A stretch of DNA of 64,000 nt, from assembly GCA_035079385.1 (NCBI GenBank), contig JAVHKY010000026.1, forward strand, positions 3,126,501 through 3,190,500, in the 5' to 3' direction. A program made the position numbers and the translations under genes. The notes under the pieces are model-generated. The model was not told where the DNA came from and made no database searches. It saw nothing but the letters and a program-made list of their open reading frames with translations. Positions within the stretch are counted from its first letter, which is position 1; every line of letters begins with the position of its first letter. Shown piece by piece: positions 49,829 through 60,610 of this stretch. The stretch is from Aspidiotus rigidus (taxonomy: Eukaryota; Arthropoda; Insecta; Hemiptera; Diaspididae).

Positions 49829-51858
49829 TGACTATTCGCTGCATAAAAAACAAATTTTGGATTCAAATGAACAAAATAAATTGAAAGTTTTGATCCAAAA
49901 TTCCCAAACTTTTGTTCTTTGCTTTGAATTTATTTGTAGTAATGTAAGTACTTTTTGTAAGAATTATAGGTAGGTACCGTAGATAGTGTTTTCATTTCTG
50001 CGAACGTGAAATGTTGGAAAGATACTTATTCATAATTGAAACTGTCGGTTCCTATAGTTATGATAGGAGGGGTACTTGGAAAAATTCTCGGAACACGGGT
50101 TCCCCGCTGCAATGGCATCTACTTTTTTTTTTTTTTTATGGAATTGATATATATAAAAGTGGTCGTTCACGTAAAAAGTATATTAGTAGGCTACCTATTC
50201 AAAAACTTCAAAAATAGGGAGAAATACATCAACGAAAGAATTCGAAGCCCAGGTGATGAATGATTTTGAACTTTTATTAAAATCATCTGCGTGGCTTATT
50301 TACGGTAAGTAATATCTAAATCGTGTGTCTCATCGAAATATTCAATACATCGCTATTCGAGAGTTTCTGAAGACCTCGAATGAAAAAATTTGCTCTGAAA
50401 CTGCAATTTCTTACTCGTGTCAACAACATATGTCGACTTTGTTTACCACAGGAACCTCTGGTAATATAACTACAATAACATGCATTGATTGTATACGTAC
50501 TTACGGATCCAATGCGGTAAATTGTTCCATATAAAATTTGTAAGAATGTATGTACGGTTTTCGAAATTTTGCGCAATCTCTAATTGTACATGTATCTACA
50601 TCGATCGTCGTGATTCATATTGTCATAATTATTTACGACCTCGTCCCACCTTTATCGGTTGAAAATATGTCAGCACGTCCACGTCATTCCCTGATGATCC
50701 AGTCAATACATAATGTCACGATGAAAAAATAATTATCATAAAATAGCCCACACCAATTGCTCATCTATGACTCTCTGCGGTCGTATTTTTGGTAGATACG
50801 GACACAAGAAAAACATACATCTTGACCGAAATCTCATTATTTGTTCAGCGCGGGAACAATAAGGGCCATATTTGAATTGGCAAACTCAGCTCTTTAAAAT
50901 TCTGTCTGCGAAAATTCGTAAAAAGTAAACTAGACAGTCAAATAAGATGTTTGGCAGTACCGTCATCACAAAATACTCGGAAATGATAACAAACTTGTGG
51001 AGACCTAAGCAGAGCAAGCTTAGTTGGTCTCTTCAAGAGATTGGGGTAGTTGAAGAGCTTGCTCCAAGTAGCCTAGTAGCCACCATGCTGGGTTCCGAAG
51101 AAGTATGAAACCAGGTGTCTGCATTTGCAGCCGTAGTCATGAAGAGGAAGATGGACATGGAGTGGAATAAGCGAATGCAGAACCACGTTATGGTCTACTC
51201 GACACCTGAGTACCATCCAGGAAAAAGAGGAAGATTAATTGAGCCTGAAGAAAGAAGAAGAAGAATAGACTCCAACAGCAATCTACCATATCTAAGGTGA
51301 CATTGTTATGAGTTCTAAGATTTGCGTGTCTGAAGGCACTGCAGTTTAACGGTTGCCAAGAAGAAGACAGGTTTTGCCGAGGAGATTCTTCCAACACGGA
51401 AGTTGTACTCGAGAGGGTCAATATCGGTGTTTTATTTAATTTTCTTTTCCATTCTAGTCAATTCCTAGTCAATATATTTAACTGTGTTACGTTCCTGTGT
51501 TATCAATCTACTATTTATCAGAGCATCGTTTCAAATCCACCCATAAAACCCCTCTGACAGATGGTCTCCGAAATCTTCTTTCAAACAAATTATAAAACTG
51601 TTAGGTAGCGTACTGTAAATGTGCGACATGTAAAACAAACACAAGAAGCATTTCCTGTTGATACCAGAATTTGAAAAAAAGAAATTCTACGAGTATAAAG
51701 AGAGCTTCTTGAGACGGAAAGAGTGCAGTTTTTGATTTTTTCACCCGTATCTGTGAGAACGATCAGTTAGATACTGACCTTCATCAAAATTGTGCTCCAG
51801 AATTTTTCTTTTTAAAGAATTTTTCTCCTTTTGAAAAACTTTTCGAGTCTCGTTTTCT
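49829..51858. other. Spacer between IDE-like copy 2 and the two-repeat secreted gene
   Basis: It contains a tail fragment of the dispersed repeat (50055-50140) ending in a T-run and an exon-like ORF at 50325-50534 (+) ending with TCIDCIRTYGSNAVNCSI after a possible CACAG acceptor at 50450. Short Lys/Arg-rich ORFs near 51115-51300 were not recognised. Confidence 0.5.
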
Positions 51859-53730
51859 ATGAACGCGGCGCTCAACACGATGTTGTTATCTGCAGCGATA
51901 ATTTTAATATTTTATATCACTGACTCCATGAGTACTAACGAAGAGGCAGAGGAGGAGTACACCGAATATTTTTGGTCGCGTGAGTTCAATTATTTATTCA
52001 TTTTTTTTTCTATCGAAGAATATATATCTGTCCGAAAATGAGGCATAGTCGCAAGCGACAATCGTTCGTATTCATTAAAAAGAAAACAAAGGAAAACTCG
52101 CATCTCGTAGAAATTGATTTGGACGAAAATAGAATCTGTTTTATACAGGGATTTTTCTTTTAATTCTTCAGGTAAGATAAATATCTTCAATAGGTAGGAA
52201 GTGTCTGAAATCCACAATTTTAACCAATTTTTGTCTCATATTTTGGTGGTTGAATTGGCCAACTAACGACTCTTTTTTCATCCAACTCCAATAATGTGTG
52301 ATAGCTCAAATTTTTTGCACAATTTGCCAACTCCTCGGTCGCAACGATCCTTTGTAGGGACTTTAGACATGTAGGTATTAGGCTTTCTAGTTGATTTTGG
52401 GATAAAATTAGATAGGACGCCAATTCCTTTTCATTTTAATAGGGAACCTGTTTTATGAAAGGGTAATTCGGAGAAAAATACCCATTAATTATTTCTTGTA
52501 CATGCCATAATACAAAATGATAAGTTCTAATTCTGAAGCTATGAAAAGCCTACTGAAGAAAAATAATTGAAAAATCTCAGATGATGAAGATCCACAGGTT
52601 TAGTTTTCGAAAAGATTCAATAGAGCTCTACGAATGTAGAGAGTAACTTAGTTTCACTTTTTATCTCCAGTTGTGATTATAATCATCATTATCTTTATAA
52701 ATATTTTTCTTTCAGAGAACAATGGAGAAATAACTTTCCCGGACAATAAATCATACTTCTGCCACTTTATGCGACCTCGAGGATACATATATTTTGGCTT
52801 TTCTTTGAAAGAGGGCGAGTCTATTGCCTTGGGTAACGGCTCATCGGTTAAAGCCGATTTGTGTACTTGTTCTTATGGTCAGACTGCACATGGTGTATCA
52901 ACTCGCGCGCCCACGTATTCGCGCGGTCCAATCAGTGGTAAATACTACGAGATGGAAACTTGGTCTCAGAACTCGGAATTTTGGCAACTTGGTGACACAG
53001 TAAACATACCAAGCCGGGCTGATGAACAAGTCTTCTACGATTATTGGGACGGTAAGTTAATTGAAAAACAAATTTTACTCTTGAGATACGTTGTACTCGT
53101 ACTCGTAGAAAGAGAAGAGAATACGTTGAAAACCAGATGGAGAGAAAAAAGGCTGGAACACAAATTTGTTGAAGTCCCTCCCTCCCCACATCATATATAG
53201 CTCAGAAGCTGAAACTTTCTCAAGTCCCCCACCTATCATATAAGGCTTAGGGGCTAAAACTTTTCCAAGTCCCGAAAATAATGACGTCACAATTTGAATG
53301 CGCTCGCGGTCGTTTTCTGTAAATACCCCCTCAACAAAAGAGATAGCGGGTTCCCTGGTAACGATGTTTACATGTCTCATTTACACACAATGTGTTTGTT
53401 TATCTGTTCTCGGAAGGGAGCAGTAAAATAAGATTCATGTTCAACGAAAAGACCTTTTGCGAGAACAGGGTTCCCCATTTTGCTTCACGTAACAACGTTG
53501 GCTATGGATCTATAAACGTTTCCATGACGTTGCAGCGATACGGCCGAGGAACTGTAATACCGATCGAGTTATGCAAATGTAAGTACTTTTATGGTGACAA
53601 GAGTCTGGCGGTGTATTACGCAGAAGGTCCTTCAAATAGCATATACGAAGTTCGGGAATGGGACTTCAAACGCGAAGAGAGGGACACATGGGTCGTTTGG
53701 ACCTATGTTGAAACAATACAGACTTCTTGA
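51859..53730 (+). CDS. Unrecognised secreted protein with two divergent repeats
   Basis: Three exons, 51859-51979, 52716-53051 and 53417-53730, total 771 bases (256 residues plus stop). All junctions keep frame with GT-AG borders. The N-terminus (MNAALNTMLLSAAIILIFYI...) looks like a cleaved signal peptide followed by an acidic stretch with EEAEEEYTEYFW. The rest is two similar halves, about residues 45-150 and 155-256. Each has an aromatic beta-strand-like start, a CxC-aromatic motif (CTCSYG and CKCKYFYG), a Gly-Pro turn, and a YEMETW or YEVREW motif before a Trp-rich end. I do not recognise the family and assign no function. A poly(A) signal AATAAA lies at 53814-53819. Exon 3 uses the acceptor CGGAAG, a little weak in pyrimidines. 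Intron 2 holds an inverted copy of the TGACGTCA dispersed repeat. Confidence 0.7.
51980..52715. other. Intron 1 of the two-repeat secreted gene
   Basis: GT-AG intron. It has a dispersed-repeat head (AGGGAACCTGTTTTATGAAA) at about 52441. No gene. Confidence 0.6.
53052..53416 (-). repeat. Intron 2 of the two-repeat gene: inverted copy of dispersed repeat
   Basis: On the minus strand 53360-53190 matches the head of the 20268 repeat: a GGGAACC head, TCTTTTGTTGAGGGGG, GACCGCGAGCGC and TGACGTCA (53282-53289), then two AGTCCC/TATATGA units. Confidence 0.65.
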
Positions 53731-53813
53731 TATAGAGGAAGACTAAATTATTATAGCATTTGAAAAGAAATTTTAAAAATTGAAATATTCGAAACATGTG
53801 TGAAAGAAATTAT

Positions 53814-53819
53814 AATAAA
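53814..53819 (+). terminator. Poly(A) signal of the two-repeat secreted gene
   Basis: AATAAA 84 bases after the stop codon at 53730. Confidence 0.6.
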
Positions 53820-56653
53820 TTATCTTGTTTGTACATATTCGCACTTTGTCACGTATGTTGTTTGAAACGACTATCAACAAACTTGTTCTATTCTTCAAAA
53901 GACCACTGGTTTCAATACAATTCACTAAGTTACGGCCCGATTAAACACGATAAATCTGTTTACTCGTTCCAAGTATCCCTCCTTCGTCACTGGTTTGTTG
54001 GACCACGCAAAAATTGATAACGTATCATCAATGAGCTTTTACAAGCTTGTATCTTGATTAGGTCGTAACGACTTCAAAAGGAGAGTGCTGTAGATGGTCA
54101 ATTGGGCGACAATTTTAACCCTATCCATATGAGTCGAAAGCTCTGCGAAATGTATCGCGGTTAATTGGTCCAAAATCTTCACTAAGCATCTATAATAAAC
54201 CCCTTATACACCTATACAGTGAAAGAAATAACGCCCAATGATTTTAAAACTTTTTTCAAGCTATGAAGATTTTATAAAAGTGACTCCCACTTCACTTGTG
54301 GCAAGAAATTTTGAAAAAAAAAAAAAAAGAATCTATTTTGGACCATCTTTGAGATAAAGCTGTTCCAACATATTATGAAGTCAAGAACATACGAGTAATC
54401 AAGTTATAAGTTATTGTTGAATGCCTCTTCGTTTCTATCCAAATAAACTATTTTTCTTGATTTTAAAAACAAATTAATGATGTCAGAATTCGAAGATAAT
54501 TAATCAGTAAGTATGATGAAAATTTGTAAATTTATTTATAAGATGTTCAATTATAGGTAACTTCAAGCAAATAGCTCTTGTGAAGCTTCAATACTTGTGA
54601 AAACAAAAATAGTCAAAATAATATTACCTACTTACTAATCTAAACTACGGAACTGAGAAAACCTTAGAAATGATATTGTTTTTTTAACGGCGTAGAGTGT
54701 GATTTTATTTCACCCTCGGCAAATATTCTTCAGTCGTATCGCATTTTTTTTTGTTTTTCTCTCCATTTTTATTTCTGAAATGAAGTCAGGAGTTACTCTA
54801 TGAGTGCGATATTTTTGAAAACTGGACCAGAAAAAAAGTAATATTTCAGTTCACCATGACCGAGTTTTACCTGTCCAAATTTTTTATCATTTTTTCTTTT
54901 ACTTACGACTTGATTTATTTTTATCTTTCATTTATATTACTTTGATATTTATACGAATAATAGATTTTTCGTTTACTTTTATTGCTAACTGGTATTTGCC
55001 TTATTAGGTAATACATCAATTCAATTGTTACCTAGTTTTTTTTTTTTTTTTTTTTTTTTATCAGATTATCAATTTATCAATTAAAATTTGGTTATTACCA
55101 TTTCTTCAGAATTACGTTTCAAATACCATGAATTTAATCCTTCGTAGACATTCTTTTTTCATTTATCACTACACAATGTATCAATTTCTTTATTATGATT
55201 CTGTAACACTTTTTTTTCCTTACCGTACGGTACGTGAATTTTAGGATGTCTCTTGTTAGTGTCGTTCAATTTTAATACCTTCTCCTTCTAGAGGCTAAAC
55301 GTTACTTTTTTGCCATTCCAATTTCACTTTTCCAATTGTACTCAAGAAACGTAAACCTACTTTTCTAATGTTGAAGTAGGTACTGTTTTCTTCCTACCAA
55401 ACGTATTCATTTCCAATTACATGCCTACGAAAAACTTCATCATTTTTCATGCACAATGGTAGCGAAAAAAATTCATGATTGATAATTAATGTGACAGTAT
55501 AATACCAAATCTAAATACAAAGAATGGAACATTTTTATCGATGTTCGATTGTTCGACAAATTGCTTTTCATCCACCTACAAATCTATTTAATCTCAATAT
55601 TTCTTTCTGAGCTAATAATTAATGACCTGTTGAGTAGTTAAATAGCTCGTAAAAAAAGGACAAATTTTCAAATCGTAATTTTTTTTTGTAAAATCTAGTT
55701 ATTATGTCGAAGTCCTAAAGATTTGTTCTTAAGCGTGTATCCCCGAAAAAAGGAGATTAGCTTGAATGGTATCAACTTGAATTAAGTACCGGTCTACTAC
55801 AACCAGAATATAAAAAAGTAATTTCAAAGGAGTATTCATTAGAGGTATGCCTAGGTACATTCTTCAACAGCATTATTTGGGTACTTGGACACTCAGAATC
55901 TTAAAAATCTGGAAAACTTTTCCGGAGAAAACAAGGTTTAAAGGAAGATATTGCGCTTTGGAGCATCCAAAATCGCATCATATAGGAAGAAAAAATAAAA
56001 AAAAGAAAAGAACCCGAATAATCCGTTTTCGGTTCAGTCAAATAGTACAAACTGTGCATATTATTATTATTTCTCTCTTGAACTTCAGACTGAACTAAGT
56101 ATTTCTCTGAAAAATGAGACACCTATACGAAGAACTGGTACCTAAGTATCTGGTTTATCGAAATTCGAATGGGTTATACTTTTTGGATAGGTATCGATAC
56201 CTAGCAGTATAACTTCTTCCCTTGAGAAAATTTTGTTCAGCTTATTGTTTCTTTCTTTGTTTTTTTCTTTTCGTTTTTTGAAAAGAAATTGCCAGAGTGG
56301 TCCCACGTACTCCTCATTTTTATTTATTCATTCATATTTAACTTTTTTTTTGTTTTTCTTAAAACTAGTCTTTCAGTGTTTTTGTTAAAATTCTTGGACT
56401 TATCTAAAAAAGAAAGAAAAAAATTTTGTAGTTTTCAACAAATACAGTATCTTCTTAATAAAATAAACTAAAGTATAATCAATATGTACTTCAAATCCTG
56501 AATACAAACTTTCGAATCCTTATTATAGGCATGTTTAAAACAGCATTTCTATACTAATTTTGCATATTTTATCGTTTTAAACATTTGACTGCCATCGTTA
56601 TTTTGCAGATTACAGAAGAAGCTAGGGAAGTAGGGACTACACTGACTAGGGAG

Positions 56654-56798
56654 ATATGAACCAAGTTCTGTAGTAAAAGCCGGTCGAGCGACATGACAAC
56701 ATTTTGGAGGAAGATATTTCTTGTAATCGTACGATAGACCTTATTTCATAGATTGTTGTCATGTCGCTTGGTCGGCTTTTACAGAACTCGGTTCATAT
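56654..56798. mobile_element. 145-bp palindromic hairpin element
   Basis: It starts ATATGAACCAAGTTCTGTA and, from the other end, ATATGAACCGAGTTCTGTA. The arms of about 45 bp pair over AAAAGCC, GCGACATGACAAC and flanks with few mismatches around a loop of about 50 bp. MITE or a long hairpin transcript source. Confidence 0.7.
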
Positions 56799-57256
56799 GA
56801 TGCATGGTCGTCATCAATGTTTACTGTTTAGTGACGCAAGTGTGACGTCATCCAAGAACTCAATTTTAGACGATTTGGCGAACGCGATCCATTTTAGTAC
56901 AACGTGCGTGTCTTACACCTGAAGGTCTAAGGTCTAATCACTATACACTATTATATTTTGATTCTGATTCCTGACTTCAACCCAAGACCAAAGGATGTTA
57001 TTTGATGTATTTTGTAGTTCCAAGAAATTTCAAGTAATTGCTGTTGAATAATGAAATCAACTATTATGAATTTGAATTTTGCCGTTTTGGAGAAGGTACC
57101 TACGCCAAATATTCATTTTCAAGTGCAGTAGCTACCTACGTATTTAACAACTGATGATTTTTATTACGAGCACACGTACGTCAATATTGTTATTGTAAGT
57201 GAGTAGGTAATGAGTCGTAGCTTCCATCTTTATAATATTTTTTTTTTTTATTTCAG

Positions 57257-57373
57257 CTCTCTTTTGTAAACACAGGAGACTCCTTACAAGCTATCACAAC
57301 CAATGGGCTAATTGTCTTGCATTGTGGATGCATCGATTGTCCTATAGCTTCTAATTATTTACAAGGATTGTAA
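57257..57373 (+). other. Exon-like Cys-rich ORF, unassigned
   Basis: After a TTTCAG acceptor an open frame reads SFVNTGDSLQAITTNG and LHCGCIDCPIASNYLQGL then TAA. It resembles the C-terminal stretch at 50451-50534 (ITTITCIDC). No upstream exon could be confirmed. Confidence 0.25.
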
Positions 57374-57569
57374 TATCCCCTTGGGCACCCAAAAAATGAA
57401 TTGAATTACAGTACACGCGCGGTGTTGTACAATAATCTGTCTTGGCTTACTGAAATCTTGACAAATTCCGCACGATACCTAGGCGTTTTAATCATCAGGA
57501 AGAAAATTATCTTTAAATTGAAGAATTGTTTTTATCAGTGTCGAGATTGTGTTAGGTACTGGCTTGCAA

Positions 57570-57839
57570 TCAAATATCTGTATACATTTTTTCCGTAATG
57601 TTCGTAACAAGTTGAGTCAGAGCAGTTTGATAAGATTGAATGCCTTTATACATGTCCGGTTCACAAATTCCATTGTTGCAGCTGACGCTGTAGTTTCTCA
57701 AACGGACATAATGGATTTCTAATATGTGTAGGTCGTACATATTGCCAATATTATTACCGAAATTGATACTTTCTGTTATTCTTAAAGGTGATGCATGAAC
57801 CATCCAGTAAAGTACACAGTACCAACACGTAATGTACAA
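57570..57839 (-). CDS. Possible small secreted protein (89 residues)
   Basis: A minus-strand ORF with a hydrophobic, aromatic N-terminus (MYITCWYCVLYWMVHASP) and a polar remainder with two close cysteines (SCNNGICEPDMY). It matches no family I know. It could equally be a non-initial exon preceded by the AACAG at about 57777-57773, or chance. Confidence 0.3.
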   Translation of the reverse strand: MYITCWYCVLYWMVHASPLRITESINFGNNIGNMYDLHILEIHYVRLRNYSVSCNNGICEPDMYKGIQSYQTALTQLVTNITEKMYTDI

Positions 57840-60610
57840 TCCATGCTGGTATTTAAATCAGGAAAGGCAATTAACGAGAATTAAACCACTTTTGGAGCAG
57901 ATTGAGTCCAAGTATTACAAAAGGCGGTAGGCTGAGATAATATTTGTAAGTACTTAACGTGACAGATTGTAGTGTAGATGTTGAAGTCCTAATTTTCAAT
58001 TATATCGCCGATTTGAATACATTGAGCTCAAAAGAGGTGCGTGTGTGAACGTGGATGGATAGTGACAAAGTACATCAGACTGAAAATTTGTTGACATGAA
58101 AAAATATAATTCAGTTTTACTCAAATAGTTGGTGGATTGTTGAGACATTTTGAGCAGATTGTCGACCTCAGAACCTTCCTAAGCTGAAAGCCAAAATAAG
58201 CCAAATTTTTTCAGTTTTTTTTATAGCTTTCCTGATTTCCGAAAAATAATAGGGAAATGCACTGCTTGCTTGAGTGTTCAAATTTCAAGTTCAAATTGCT
58301 CCACTCTCTAGGGCCAGATTGGCTTTGCCAATAAAGAATTTACAAAAATAAGAAAAATTGGTTCCGGTTCAGTTCAGCTGTTCAGCATAGAAGCCTGTAA
58401 TTCATTACAGAGATGTACGCAAACTGGAGAATGGATACCTTCCGCAAAAGTATCAAAGGCCTAATTCTTCTGATCGTTTTATCTGTACCCACATAATGAT
58501 CAGACAAAAATTGTCTGAATTAAGCTAGGCGAAATAAGCCAAAAGCTGTCTGAATTTGTTGGCTGCAATACTTTGACTTGAATATTGCTGCTGCCAACGT
58601 TTGACTGCAAATGAATGAGATAATCTCTGGCTGTAATAGATTCTCTGCACATTTGTTTGTCTCGCACAACAAGTCTTTTTTCTTCTCTATCGCACCTAAG
58701 AGGGTTCATGCATTTTTTTCTCTCGTATGACAAAGAATTTATTGTGCAGAAAACCCCATGACATAGCAGGTACTGCGGTATGTATGTATGTATACCGTTG
58801 AAGTCACAATAAATACCGAGTATTTCAAGATTATTCTTGAAGCATTTCTATAGCGCTGAAAATGACTTGAATTGCTACTTTTTATATCATTTAAAAAATT
58901 TTGCTCATCTTTATAATGTATATTTTTCTACTTACAGGGTGAGCCAGGCCATTTAGAAATTCGTACTTTGTGAATGAAAAATTGAACTGAATTTTGTGAA
59001 TCATTATTCCAATCATCTAGGTAGTAAGTACCTATATTTTAAAAGTATAACGTCAAGTTATATTTTTCCAATATTTTATTTAATAATTTTGTTCATCATG
59101 AGAAATGATCTGCCTAGCCTATGTGATCTAACATCCCAAAAACTACTCATGCTAATTTGAGAACGTCTCGAATTTCGGTCGTGTCAGAAAGTCTTGAAAA
59201 ATTCGTCTTAGAAGGTTTATGTTAGTGAAATCATTGTGCTATATCTTTGTCGAGAAAATTCTCATTTTACTCAAGTGATGGATGAAGGGTAACATACTCT
59301 GCCCAATATTCTTTCTTTGCTCAAGTCTGAAATATTTTCATCCGATATTGCTTGTAGAGAGAATATTCAGTGCATAATGATTACTCCAATATAGAAACGG
59401 ATGGATCTTTTACATTTTACTCCGTAGAAAATATTTATTACACATCTTTGTACGTAGAGGAAAAAGTTAAAACGTATAGATATTTGAACATAATACGTAA
59501 AACTGAAGAAAGAAAAAAGAAAAAAAGCGGCGACGCTCGTGAACAAAGACTGACTTAAAAAAAGAAAATACAAAATAAAACATAACATGATTTATAAGGC
59601 TATCTGCAATAAGCAGCCATCTTTGGACAAAATTGAATAAGAAAGAAAATGAGAGAAAAAGGAAGAGAGAAAATAATATATTATTCTACTCCCTTAGAGC
59701 AGATGATAATTTTGGCAGTATTGCTTTTGTATCTAGAAGTTAATTTGTAAAAAGTAAAAAATATGAAAGTAATGTAACGATATTACAGCTAAAGATGTAA
59801 GCGATGATGTAAAAATTTTATGAAAAGAAGAACAGTGATGCTTGTATTCATAATAACATAGGTACTACTATAGTATTTTGGACGGCGATAATTCTTGATG
59901 ATTTTACCATCGTTGTAATACGCGCCATAAATCTGAGAAGGTATATGAATTAGGCTGTAGTGGCAGTGAGTGTAATATTTCAGGTATTCTTTTTATCAGT
60001 AGAAAGAAATAAAAAATTAAGTGCACGCTGTTGCACTCTCAGTAAGCATAACCTATTCAAATAAGTTATACATTTATGTAACTTGATGATGTATGAAATA
60101 GGAATATCTGGTCTGTCTCTCTATTGGGTAATAAAAAAATGCATCATTGTCTTCTATCTCGCGCAAGATTTGCCAAGTTCTTTCGAAATTATTTTACTTA
60201 TTTGAATTCGTTCAAGCAGTTCATTGTGTAACCACCTAATTATTTTATTGGACAAGTTATTTTAAGCATTAGAAGAGGAAAAAGTCGGTTGTAGCGTATT
60301 GACGATAATGATTTAAAAGAGATCATAAATAGATATACATTCTCGTTAATTGAAGAAAGTAGGTGATTTTTAAAAACACGCGCTCATCAGATAAGAAGCT
60401 CCTCTCATGTGGGAGACTGATTATATTTTGAGAGGGAAAAATGCAGAGATTCTGTGGAATGCAGCTGGTTGGAAAATGAGTGAAGGTTGATAGCGCTTCT
60501 TCTGTGGGACGTACAGTTATAACTGGGGGGTGAACACGTCCTTTAGCAATTTTGATCCATCGACGCGACGCAGGATTTGTGATTTTTTCAACGTTTATAT
60601 TCTGATCGAT

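Larger units (their letters stand above)
53820..60610. other. Large AT-rich intergenic stretch
   Basis: No family-level gene was recognised. Contents noted: T- and A-runs (54310, 55035), a hairpin element (56654-56798), an exon-like Cys-rich ORF (57257-57373, +) and a small minus-strand ORF with a possible signal peptide (57570-57839). Around 58180-58560 are repeated AAGCCAAA-type strings like those at 45600-46170. Confidence 0.5.
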
